Assembly: GCA_903813345.2 (NCBI GenBank)
Contig: CAIIXF020000012.1
Span: forward strand, 10,646,932-10,710,931
DNA: 64,000 bases
Reading direction: 5' to 3'
Origin: Owenia fusiformis
Lineage: Eukaryota > Annelida > Polychaeta > Sabellida > Oweniidae
In this document: positions 57,201-64,000 of the stretch, in pieces
Position numbering within the stretch: position 1 is the first letter of the stretch
How the letters are laid out: each line of letters opens with the position of its first letter
Program-made: the position numbers and the translations under genes
Notes under the pieces: generated by a model
Seen by the model: only the letters and a program-made list of their open reading frames with translations
Told to the model about the DNA's origin: nothing
The model's database searches: none

Positions 57201-58896
57201 TTAGAGTCCACAGTCTTAATTTCAGTACTTCCACACATTGACTTGAAAAGTTGTTCACTAAGATATGATGATGCTCCTTTTTGTTGAAAGTATGTCACAA
57301 AATCGTTTAATGTCAGTGAATTGTGGGACTCTGTCTCATCTTCTAACTTTGATGCTGTCAGTATTTTCTGAAAATAAACTTTCTGCTTAAATGAAGTTTA
57401 AACGAGTATTAAAGTTAAGAGTATTAAACTTATGGCATCAACTAGAAAAAAATGTATTCAAGATAGCAAACCATAACATTCACATGGTTGGTTTACAAAA
57501 TGACAGATGATGTCAAATTTGTGATCTAGAAAATTTGGATTATGAAAAAATGTTCTCATGTCATTTTCTGCCACCTAGACTAATAAAGAAAAACAATTTA
57601 AATTATAACTTAATTTTAATTAATTAATTTTTAAAAATGCAAGCTAAAAACAATGTTGTTTTCTGCCTTAATAATGTTTATCACTTGATTTCTACATGGA
57701 AAGATCAATTGTCAATTGTTTTTTTTGCTAAACCTTCGAAAAAGTAAATGTCACTCCAAATTGTTGTACATGTACTATCCAGATGCTAACTTACTCACTA
57801 TCAAACTTAGTAATATAACTCTGAATAATGGCATATTCCCATAGATTTCGGCCTGCTTTTCAACATTTCAAGCTAGTACATCATGTTTTGTGATCCTGGT
57901 CATGTATAATATGTGGAACAAGTAAAACTGAGAGAAAGTCAAAACAGAACTCTGTTATCTTTATCTTAGTTCAAAAACTTTCACTTTTTGACTTCCTGTT
58001 TTGTTACTTCCTGCTAGAGTCCATTTCACTGTTTTATTGCGTCAGTAGAACCCCAAAAATAAGAAATCAGAAGACCATTGTGCAATAATACATGTATATG
58101 GAAAAGTATATTCATATTGTACATGAATGACATTTGTATATTTCATATTCTTTATTTTTTTGTGCAATAAGCCTGTGTCCTCTTGCAATTTCCCACTTGG
58201 AATTTCAGCCATGTTAATCTTATTGCAAATAACATGGCAGAGAAGCATCCAAACATAAGAGTCCACACACTTTATAAGCCAAACTAGAAGCAATCCAAGA
58301 TATACAAATGTCATTCATGTACAATAAAAATTTATTTTTCCATATATTATTGCATAATGATATTTTGATTTCTTATTTTTTAGGTTTTACTGACGCAATT
58401 AAACAGTGAAATGGACTCTAACTACCATGAGACCTTAAGTCTCGCTTCATCTTAAACAACTCAGGACAGGGTTTGACACTCTCTTTTCGCATCACTCCAA
58501 TCATAAGTTTCATCCAGTTAATTAAAAAAAAACATTTTTCAAGAAAATTTGAATGTCAACAAAGCTGTTTCTGGTTTCTGCAAAACGTCCGAGACGACCA
58601 ACCAACCAACCGAGAGGATGAACAAAAGGTAAAGTGGTATATAGTGATGCCAATATTGAAACTTGGCGCCAATTTGAAACTTTGGAATGATCCATGATCA
58701 CAAAAAGTCGATTGACAATTGACCATTTCCAACTCCCACCCCTTTGACTTTTTCTGAAAAAATCATGCAAAATAAGCACAAAATTTACCTCAAAAACACT
58801 ATCTATTTGGTTTAAACGGCGGGAATTCGGTATAGAATTAGAATGATCCACTTGTATATTCGGTGAACTATCTGTTTGACTCTGTTTATTCCCCAT
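39182..58896 (-). CDS. MEAK7: MEAK7/TLDC1-like TLDc-domain protein, ten exons
   Basis: Exons (minus strand): 58896-58789, 57367-57067, 56599-56487, 56081-55962, 55438-55277, 54314-54145, 41625-41552, 41104-40950, 39930-39838, 39265-39182. Phases agree at all nine junctions; total 1380 nt, 459 aa, against about 456 aa for human MEAK7. The start MGNKQSQ gives an N-myristoylation motif, as in MEAK7; an in-frame ATG four codons upstream is less likely. The TLDc domain covers exons 5-9: WLLTCVLPL, PWHNLYSSNDHGLS, HVFSYRGPTVSVI, TLIQLQPQFRFMK, DTDF and VWGCGG. The C-terminus is DWRDNPDKQLLELGG. By family knowledge MEAK7 is a lysosome-associated regulator of an alternative mTOR pathway. Intron 6 is 12.5 kb and contains the GT10 gene. 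Exons 7-10 each have partial tandem copies nearby. Confidence 0.88.
39500..39800 (-). repeat. Partial copies of the MEAK7 exon 9 donor end
   Basis: The exon 9 end and donor (plus strand tgctcacctttctttgagcatgtttc at 39831-39856) recur as tgctcacttttccttgagcatgtttc near 39767, and more degraded near 39577 (ctatctttaaacatgtttcaatgg) and 39515 (ctttctttgaccatgtttcaatgg). The copies lie in intron 9. Confidence 0.55.
40156..41020 (-). repeat. 79-bp tandem array derived from the end of MEAK7 exon 8
   Basis: About 11 units including the functional one. On the minus strand each holds the last 22 codons of exon 8 (from VIDTDFTTVTYYG) plus 13 bp of intron with the gtaag donor. Donor-bearing cttacctcaata sites fall at 40233, 40313, 40392, 40471, 40550, 40629, 40708, 40787, 40866 and 40945, every 79 bp; the outermost is degenerate. 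Reading past the true donor reaches TAA inside the first extra unit. Confidence 0.9.
41155..41325. repeat. CGGTGCCG-rich palindromic element, copy 2 (inverted)
   Basis: Carries gcgccgtttcggcatcgaaa, gttccggcaccaaaacc, gactagtcagtccatttggtgc and aaaaggcgtcgaaaatc: the reverse complement of 30085-30290 with scattered changes. In MEAK7 intron 7. Confidence 0.75.
41585..41835 (-). repeat. 104-bp tandem duplication of the acceptor end of MEAK7 exon 7
   Basis: tcaatgtggaagtctcct.accccatctg occurs at 41585, 41689 and 41793. On the minus strand each full copy carries the ttccag acceptor and about the first 43 nt of exon 7; the third is truncated. The inner copy nearest 41552 continues into the complete exon. 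Confidence 0.85.
41885..42207. mobile_element. MITE with TTAAAGGCCCA termini
   Basis: ttaaaggcccactctgcata at the left, gtatactgggcctttaa at the right; AT-rich, non-coding interior. Directly abuts the next MITE. Confidence 0.65.
42204..42504. mobile_element. MITE with TTAACCTCTTGAAT termini
   Basis: ttaacctcttgaatcccag at the left is mirrored by ctgggtattcaagaggttaa at the right. The interior includes gggacggatatatccgtc, a further small palindrome. About 300 bp, in MEAK7 intron 6. Confidence 0.75.
42505..43890. other. Intronic stretch downstream of the GT10 gene
   Basis: No exon seen on either strand. It holds a solo mariner-type end (ggggtcaccctgta) near 43519 and otherwise AT-rich sequence. 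Confidence 0.4.
43891..45237 (-). CDS. GT10 alpha-1,3-fucosyltransferase-like, intronless, nested in MEAK7 intron 6
   Basis: A 448-codon intact frame. Residues about 7-25 form a signal anchor typical of type II Golgi glycosyltransferases, then a stem to about residue 112 and a catalytic domain. The CAZy GT10 donor-binding signature lies at about 316-337 (FYLSFENSLCVEYVTEKLW) followed by IPIVLGG; upstream are WVMYTEEPP (197-205) and NWTITYRSDSDI (221-232). Several N-glycosylation sites are visible (221, 247, 304, 349, 381). The late motif CSLCKKL is also usual in this family. By family it transfers fucose from GDP-fucose to GlcNAc in the Golgi; the exact linkage and acceptor are not decidable. 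The start is MMKC; the second Met is an alternative. It lies on the same strand as the host gene. Confidence 0.9.
   Translation of the reverse strand: MMKCIRSGIVGILVTFYIYWMVYLHSYEPTRRNKVDVITTGQQKSAPILHHVKSQYPRGKSPVGSRVVKLSEVKVASNARSNVVKTIFNKVTNDEQLVESKHSQNKDTTENPKVILYWTSFFSVSDFYQSTGDRPFKGCSKTCFATTNKSLFDKADALLIHPYEFEYEKSKLIGQKSHLLHYPHGDLPKYHPPHQRWVMYTEEPPTIMNPKNTKQFNDVFNWTITYRSDSDILNPYGQLAKKKMDFNLTKNFARGKDKLIAWFVSDCKTQSKREVIVRELQKHIPVDIFGACGSLKCPRKSEANCSRMLESRYKFYLSFENSLCVEYVTEKLWKVLKLDIIPIVLGGANYTKILPKKSFINILDFTSLDTFVNYLNLLDGNDTLYNEYFMWKKDYDFLHTYELRRSYMCSLCKKLHEDHTVKTYPNMDMWWNEKRDCVSPEIYLQNWF
45238..46075. other. Upstream region of the GT10 gene
   Basis: Presumed promoter and 5' flank; no clear TATA. 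No exons seen. Confidence 0.35.
46076..46296. mobile_element. Mariner-type MITE, 221 bp, CAGGGTGTCCCAGAACTC termini
   Basis: cagggtgtcccagaactcat at the left is mirrored by atgagttctgggacaccctg at the right; the arms match for about 60 bp. TA flanks both ends. Well preserved, so probably young. Confidence 0.9.
46297..47561. other. Intronic stretch with a diverged inverted repeat
   Basis: No exon. ctcttaaacgcccatccc (about 47217) and aatgggcgtttattaaaag (about 47272) form a partial inverted pair. The rest is unstructured. Confidence 0.4.
47562..48185. mobile_element. TIR element with ATAATTCTCCTTT termini
   Basis: ataattctccttttcgcggtttgctctttaa at 47562 is mirrored, with a few changes, by ttaaagagcaaaccacagaa and ggagaattat ending 48185. 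About 620 bp, non-coding. Confidence 0.7.
48186..49470. other. Intronic stretch without recognised features
   Basis: I see no exon, RNA gene or repeat here. Confidence 0.35.
50621..51230. mobile_element. Foldback MITE with TTAAAGGAATATTCC termini
   Basis: ttaaaggaatattccttgcc at the left is mirrored by ggcaaggaatattcctttaa at the right; the arms match for about 200 bp (agtaagctgccatcttttaa / ttaaaagatggcagcttact). About 610 bp, nested in the composite transposon. Confidence 0.85.
51717..52546 (-). mobile_element. 5'-truncated LINE: 3' end of a non-LTR reverse transcriptase ORF
   Basis: An uninterrupted minus-strand frame reads VNFLGVFIDEKLNWKKHI, then ITGILYKVRDIL, INYCNIIWGHV, LIQKKCIRLIT, HDTRSK, WDSLKYIGPSYYNKLP and FKAALKHHI. 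This is the usual C-terminal layout of jockey/CR1-type reverse transcriptases after the catalytic core; the YADD region is missing. The element ends in a microsatellite tail of CTTAAA units (plus-strand ttaagt repeats at about 51717-51742). Truncated at 52546, so it cannot move by itself. Confidence 0.85.
52895..54144. other. Intronic stretch of MEAK7 intron 6
   Basis: No TLDc exon or other exon found. The minus-strand frames at 53440-53692 and 53819-54064 have no family match I can recognise. Confidence 0.4.
54720..55170. repeat. Duplicated segment with TAAAACCTGTCTAAGTGG ends (Tigger/pogo-like MITE)
   Basis: ttcacaaaag...ttggctttatatcatcatttcttt...cagtgagag at 54740-54805 recurs at 54916-54980. 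Both are followed by taaaacctgt.t.agtggaacactttt..tacctctaaaa. The outer copy has its inverted partner ccacttggttttactgta near 55150. In MEAK7 intron 5, so the apparent 63-codon frame here is not an exon. Confidence 0.55.
55540..55606. repeat. Short inverted repeat with a mariner-type end
   Basis: aaagtatctttacac (about 55538) and attgtaaagatacttt (about 55576) are inverted, followed by ttggacaccctgta, a CAGGGTGTCC-type terminus. Confidence 0.4.
58015..58420. mobile_element. MITE with TAGAGTCCATTTCACTG termini enclosing palindromic repeat copy 4
   Basis: tagagtccatttcactgttt at the left is mirrored by aaacagtgaaatggactcta at the right; inside, gcgtcagta / tactgacgc-type sequence continues the arms. 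The core (58080-58330) has inverted halves such as tgaatgacatttgtatat / atatacaaatgtcattca. In MEAK7 intron 1. Confidence 0.75.
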
Positions 58897-59287
58897 TTTG
58901 TCTTTCAAACAGACAGTAATAGGTAAATTCTGTCAAAATTTTAATCTTAAAACTCCCTCGTCCACCATATTGAATTTTTCCCGGCCTGCATTGCGAGGAT
59001 TAACTACTAGCGTAATGATATATTAGGAACTACATTCTTCTTCTATTTAATTGAAGGTTTCCCTCATTATATGAGACATGATCTATCATATTTGAGTAAG
59101 ACCATTCAATATATGTAACATATTGTGGAAAAATCATATATTTAAAAAATGACAAGAGAGTTTTTTGGAACTATATGTTTCCTGTGTATTGACATATTTT
59201 ACTTGAGTATGTTGCAGGTCTCCAAGTAGGAAAAGAACATTGTCTTTTCAGAATTTGTAAAAACTTAAGCCATATTCTGGCACTACG
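58897..59287. promoter_or_regulatory. Divergent promoter region between MEAK7 and the ZDHHC5/8-like gene
   Basis: The two start codons point away from each other and are 391 bp apart. There is no strong TATA; ccaccatattgaa near 58965 resembles a YY1-type CCAT site and could serve either gene. A shared promoter is inference from geometry. Confidence 0.45.
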
Positions 59288-59391
59288 ATGGCTTGTTGTA
59301 AGTCCAAATGCAAGCTTTCAACAAAGATCATACCGGCAACTGTTGCCTGGTCACTCCTGATTGGATGTACGGCCATTTTCTTCGTGTTCGT
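59288..59391 (+). CDS. First coding exon of a ZDHHC5/8-like palmitoyltransferase (partial)
   Basis: ATG at 59288; 34 codons plus 2 nt, then a gtgagt donor (phase 2). The peptide starts MACCKSKCKLSTKI and contains the hydrophobic IPATVAWSLLIGCTAIFFVF. This resembles the ZDHHC5/ZDHHC8 N-terminus (KxxKYIPVxxAxxLLVGxxTLFF.F), which is the first transmembrane helix. The DHHC catalytic domain is not in the window, so the call rests on this short match. If correct, the enzyme S-acylates membrane proteins at the plasma membrane. The remaining 4.6 kb would be intron 1. Confidence 0.55.
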
Positions 59392-62253
59392 GTGAGTATT
59401 TTGTCATTCAGATTCTCTTCAATTTTTTCGATTTGCATCAACATTTTTATCTTTCAATCTGATTCACTGTTCACTGACTGGATCAGTCTATCAACTCTTT
59501 AAGTTTATATGAATTTATGTACACATTATATTCAATCTATGTATTACATTGTAAACCTTGTGTAGACTCAACACCAGATCTGATGTCTCTGCTGAAATAC
59601 TGTGTCACGTCAATTTGATCGCAATTTGTCAGTTGCCATCCTTTACATTTAACAAATGAAACAATATTCTAAAACAATTCATAAACTACAGTGTCATATA
59701 CAATCATTTAGTTTCTGTAAGCCTATGTCACGAATCGCTCAAATCTCAAATGAAATTCTTGGAATGAGAATTCTGGATTTATGCATACCAGTCAGTCACT
59801 ATTTTGATTGATAGAGTGGGGAACTAAGCTTTTAAAGCAGGGGTTTCATTAGCAGCAGGCAACAGGCGATTTTCATCAGGTGTTTTCACAAAATCGCCTG
59901 TTGTTTTTAGGTAACTCGAGTCTCTAGCAAATTTTTTGGCTAGAGGAGATTTCATCTGGAATACTGTGAACTACATTTGAAAAAAGCTGGCTGTCGTGTC
60001 ATAAATTTATTGAATATTCTAAAAATCGCCAGATAAATAATTCATTAATTAAAATGGGACCGACTCAGCTCCTTGATGAGATATTGCAGGATTTCATCTA
60101 AAATCAAAACAAAATGGCTCCAAGAAAAATGGCGATTTTCGAAAACTAGTCAAAATGTTGGTAATGTCTGACATTAGTAACTGGCTGTAAATTTTAAGTT
60201 AGCGATCCAGAAGATGTAAACTAATACATTGATCACGTGAACTAATACATTGATCACTTCATGTGTGTTTAGGAATTTTTGATGAGGTAATAAGACCAAA
60301 ACTCGCAATTCAAATTGTGATGTGGAGAAATGGCGGACATTTGATTTAAAATTTTATGATTACGACATGACCCCGAGCTGCAAATATACATGTACTTTGA
60401 AATATGGAATGATCTTTCTAGCATTAAGTAAAAAGTGCCTGACACTATAACCTATTGAGCCTCCGAAAATAAGTTTTCTATGTACATGAATATCAATTTG
60501 TACCCACTTGAATCATGAGACAATTTGGATCAGTTTTGGTCATACATTGTATTGTGGGAATAAGAGTTTTCAACTCTAAGAAGTGAATCTTTGTGAGAAC
60601 ACAGAAGGATTTAAAGCTATTGAATTGTTGTCAGGATTAGAGGTTTGCTAGTAAATTTTGCTCTCAGAAACCATTATATAGTGTTGGTCACTGATTGCAA
60701 TCTAAGATTGATATTTTATTTATAATTATTTCAATCTATTATTATATGATAATTATATATTTGAAGGTCAAGTTATACTAGTGAGTAGTGAGAACATAGA
60801 ATGATTAAAAGCTATTAAATTGTTGTCAGGATTAGAAAAAGGAATTCTAAGTACTTACCCTACTTGCCAATAAAATTTGCTAGTAAATTTTGCTTTCAGA
60901 CACTTGTTCATTGATTACAATTTCTGAGATTGATATTTTATTTCAAATTACTTCAATCTACTACCCTGCATGTAGAGTCTAGTTATAACTAAAGAAGACG
61001 AAGCTCTCTTTTAAGAAGCGTAGTGGAACGAATGCAAAGGGTATCAATCTACTGTACTATTATTAATATGGCACTCATATATTTGAAGGTCAAATTCTAC
61101 TGTGTTGTTATTAAAATATTTCATTCTGTTGTGGTGAATACCTGTGACACCTTCACATGTACCTTATGAAATATTACTTGTGAAAGATGCGATGTATTAT
61201 GTAACTGTCTTGTTTCCCATTATGTTGTTGTCATAGCCTAGCCATAATCAAATGAAAATGAAATGATAATTCTACAAATAGTTCATTCTGTTGAAATAGA
61301 AATACCATATAAGTAGTTATTATAAATTACTCTAAATAGATATAGGTATTAGATGTATAATAGGTAGCAGAATATCATCTTGTTAAATATGTAACATAAA
61401 TTCAACAAAAAGCAATTTCTCTAAAACAATTGCGTCATAAAAACTACTTTTTAGGAGATATATACCAATTCTTGGTTGAGATATGAATGGAATATTAAAC
61501 ATTGTACTCAATTATAATCCAAATATTTTTAAAAAATAAATCTTGCCTAAAATTATCCAATTAATTTCAGAGTTAAAGGATCATATTCAAATAAAAATTG
61601 TTTATTAATATTCATAAAATTATGTAATTGTTTAATTTACACAATGTTTTGTGTCTAGAGTATCTTGCTTTTGTATCATGATTTCTGATTAGAGATATAT
61701 CTTGTTATGGCCTTTAAATGCAACATTAATAATTTATCTCACCATTTATCTCAATTATATTCACGAAAGCAACTGAATAATTTGAAACAGGTTTTGAAAC
61801 AGGATTCATGAATCATGTTTTTGTGAAAACAAAAATGTTTTGTTATTTAAAGAGGTCTTTTTTCAACTTGCTTCAAATTGACCAATCTTTTTTCAAAATT
61901 ATTAGAAGCTTTCAGTTTTCAGAAGCTTAAATCTGACTTTAAATTTGAGATTTGACCATCTCAAAGCCGAAAGGGGTCAAGAATGTGTTTTTTTCAACTT
62001 GGTTCAAATTGACCAAATGTTTTTTCAAAATCATCTACAAGATCTCAGAAATTCAAATCTGACTTAAGATTGAACTGTGGGCAAAAAGGTGTATTTTAAT
62101 GAGGTAGTGGTGACTGTTAAAGGCCCCGTATAATGTTAAAACCACCTTTGCTGATTTGCAAACTACACAGGGCCTTAAATCTGAACTACTGAGATATTAT
62201 TAAACCACTCAATATGCCATATTTAGAACCAAAAAAGCAAAGAAAGCTAAAAA

Positions 62254-62519
62254 CATATATGAGCCTGGCCATAGGAAAACCAGTCTTATCACAAAAATTA
62301 AAATTGTGTAACAGATCCGAAAATGTGCCTGAGATTAAGAGGAAAATGCGCTAACTTAAAATCCGTCTTTTTGGTCTATGTATATGCAAGGAAAAATTGT
62401 TAAGACATAAGTAATGGCTCATTGGAAAGGTCTTTTTGTGCTTTTTAAGATAAACAAAAAATCAAAATATTGAAAAATCTGTGATAAGACCCCTTCTCCT
62501 ATGGCCTGGCTCATATATG
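62254..62519. repeat. Foldback element, about 266 bp
   Basis: catatatgagcctggccata at the left is mirrored by tatggcctggctcatatatg at the right; the next block, accagtcttatcac / gtgataagac, extends the arms. No coding. Confidence 0.7.
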
Positions 62520-63502
62520 AAGTTATTGGTTGTATCTAAGCTATACATAATACAAGATTGATTGATTCCAGGATTTCTATTGACGTCATTAAGTAGGTGT
62601 ATTTCCAGTTTTTCAGTTTTTCTAGCTTTTCTTATTTTTCGTGTGAATAATCATGACATGGTGTATTATTTTTATGATATTTTTTATACATAACTGTTCT
62701 CTGTGTACCTTTATATACATGTACTTTATAAAACATGTGTAAAAACTTAAAGATACCAAAATGTGGGACAGACTGATGTACTTTTCATCAATTGTTCACC
62801 TCATTCTTTTGTCATGAATCGAAAAAGGGGAATTTCTGGTCACCATCAAAAGTCCAAATGTACCATTAACCAGTGAAATACAAGTCTAGATGCTAACTAG
62901 TGTACCTATTTAACAACCTCGTGTAAACTGCAATTATATTTCTTTTCGCTGCTGAGTATTGATATTGAATATATTCTGCAAGAAGAAATTATTTAATAAT
63001 TCTATCAGACAGTTTACACTATAGGCTTTTATTAGATCTCTGTTCATCTCAAACATATTTATCCGTGCTGAAAAAGTGTACTCTTTCGATATTTTTTTGA
63101 TATGTCAATTTGAAATAACTTTTATTTGATTCAACCTAAATGTTCTCATTTATGTGTGGTATAGTTTATATTTGACTATGTGTTTATTTTCTTTGTTTGT
63201 CTGGTTATTTCGCTATGTTTTATTTTTCAATTTAAACATGAACATAATGAATTTTTTCGGGTAATTTGTAGATAGATCAATAGTGTATCGGCATCCAATA
63301 CATCCTTAGTACAAAAGAGACACATCGTTATATGTGAGAAAAAATGTCGTCTCGGTCAATAACTGTTTTGAAAGACAAAATAACAAGAAAAAGTACATAA
63401 CTAAAAGTACATTCTAAATTATTAGAAATGCTGTAAAATGAGTGATGTCTTACAAATAGGGAAATACATGTGAGTGGGACATTGGGTATAAATAAGTATA
63501 AT

Positions 63503-63790
63503 AAAACCCGTCTTAGTGAACACATGTCTCTAGTAGGCACACTTCCTCCATACATTCTCTACTGATTTCTATAAATTATCCTCTCTAAAGTGAACACCTT
63601 TCTACAGTGAATGCATATCGAAACACCTCTTTAATCCAAACACCTTTCAATATGAACACTTTCTTTTGGTTCTCATTTGTCATCTCATATTGACTCGCGT
63701 GTAATAAAATTTAACAGAACGCCTTGTATTCTGAACACATCACGTCAGTTCCAGTAGCATTCAAAATAGACACGTTTTGTTGTATACACA
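63503..63790. repeat. Tigger/pogo-like remnant
   Basis: ataaaacccgtcttagtgaacac resembles the taaaacctgtctaagtggaacac end seen at 55010; degenerate gaacacctttc words follow. The right end is not clear. Confidence 0.35.
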
Positions 63791-64000
63791 CACATAGATA
63801 CAGTTTATTAGTATCTTATCTTTCAAATGCCATTAAGTAGAGATGTAAAATACTAAAATAGATTCAATGTATGAGGGGTAACAATAAAATGTGTGTTGAG
63901 TGATCAATATGATCAATAAATAACATGAACCAATATGGTTTATATTTTGTAGTCATCTATATGATGTTTTTTTACTTCTTTATTTTCAGATAGAGTAAAA

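Larger units (their letters stand above)
59392..64000. other. Presumed intron 1 of the ZDHHC5/8-like gene
   Basis: No further exon is supportable. It holds a hairpin (aacaggcgattttca / acaaaatcgcctgtt, about 59859-59902), diverged direct repeats at about 60590-60720 and 60790-60965 (ttgttgtcaggattaga) and at 61855-61985 and 61990-62075 (ttcaacttg.ttcaaattgacca), a foldback element, and a Tigger-like end near 63503. A tttcag at 63985-63990 could be an acceptor, but only ten bases follow. Confidence 0.4.

Overview
The window is AT-rich metazoan nuclear DNA. Genes are split by GT-AG introns with short coding exons. The proteins include animal orthologues of MEAK7/TLDC1, ETFBKMT/METTL20, an SLC46 transporter, a GT10 fucosyltransferase and a ZDHHC5/8-type palmitoyltransferase. 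Miniature inverted-repeat elements and minisatellites are dense. Secreted chitin-binding-like modules, a VWA domain and terminal inverted repeats (TIRs) such as CAGGCCCGTAGCCAGGATT suggest a marine invertebrate, perhaps a lophotrochozoan; the phylum is not proven. I found no prokaryotic, organellar or viral gene.

Layout. 0.36-1.8 kb: single-exon SLC46-family transporter (+). 4.2-6.7 kb: two-exon gene (-) for a small secreted protein with one chitin-binding-type-2-like domain. 7-20.7 kb: no supportable gene; inverted-repeat elements, a decayed mariner-like element with 400-bp TIRs, and around it a 4.4-kb foldback-like structure. 20.8-23.5 kb: three-exon gene (+) for an unrecognised secreted Cys-rich peptide; intron 1 carries a MITE, exon 2 a 113-bp partial duplication, intron 2 a 48-bp minisatellite. 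25.1-27.1 kb: ETFBKMT (+). 28.6-37.2 kb: two tandem paralogues (+) with signal peptide, chitin-binding-like module(s) and a VWA domain; the second has the module exon in triplicate. 37.5-38.3 kb: TIR element. 39.2-58.9 kb: MEAK7-like TLDc gene (-) in ten exons, 459 codons. Its 12.5-kb intron 6 holds an intact GT10 gene (43.9-45.2 kb, same strand), several MITEs and a 3.4-kb composite transposon with a LINE fragment. 59.3 kb to the end: first coding exon (+) of a ZDHHC5/8-like gene and its long intron; it is divergent from MEAK7 across about 390 bp.

The gene models rest on splice-phase bookkeeping: every junction listed keeps frame, and the domain order fits the families. The recurring oddity is tandem duplication of segments that span an exon-intron junction. 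It affects exons 7, 8, 9 and 10 of MEAK7 (exon 8's donor end is present about 11 times), exon 2 of the Cys-rich peptide gene, and the exon 1-exon 2 module of the VWA gene. I regard this and the module-VWA gene pair as the most interesting content.
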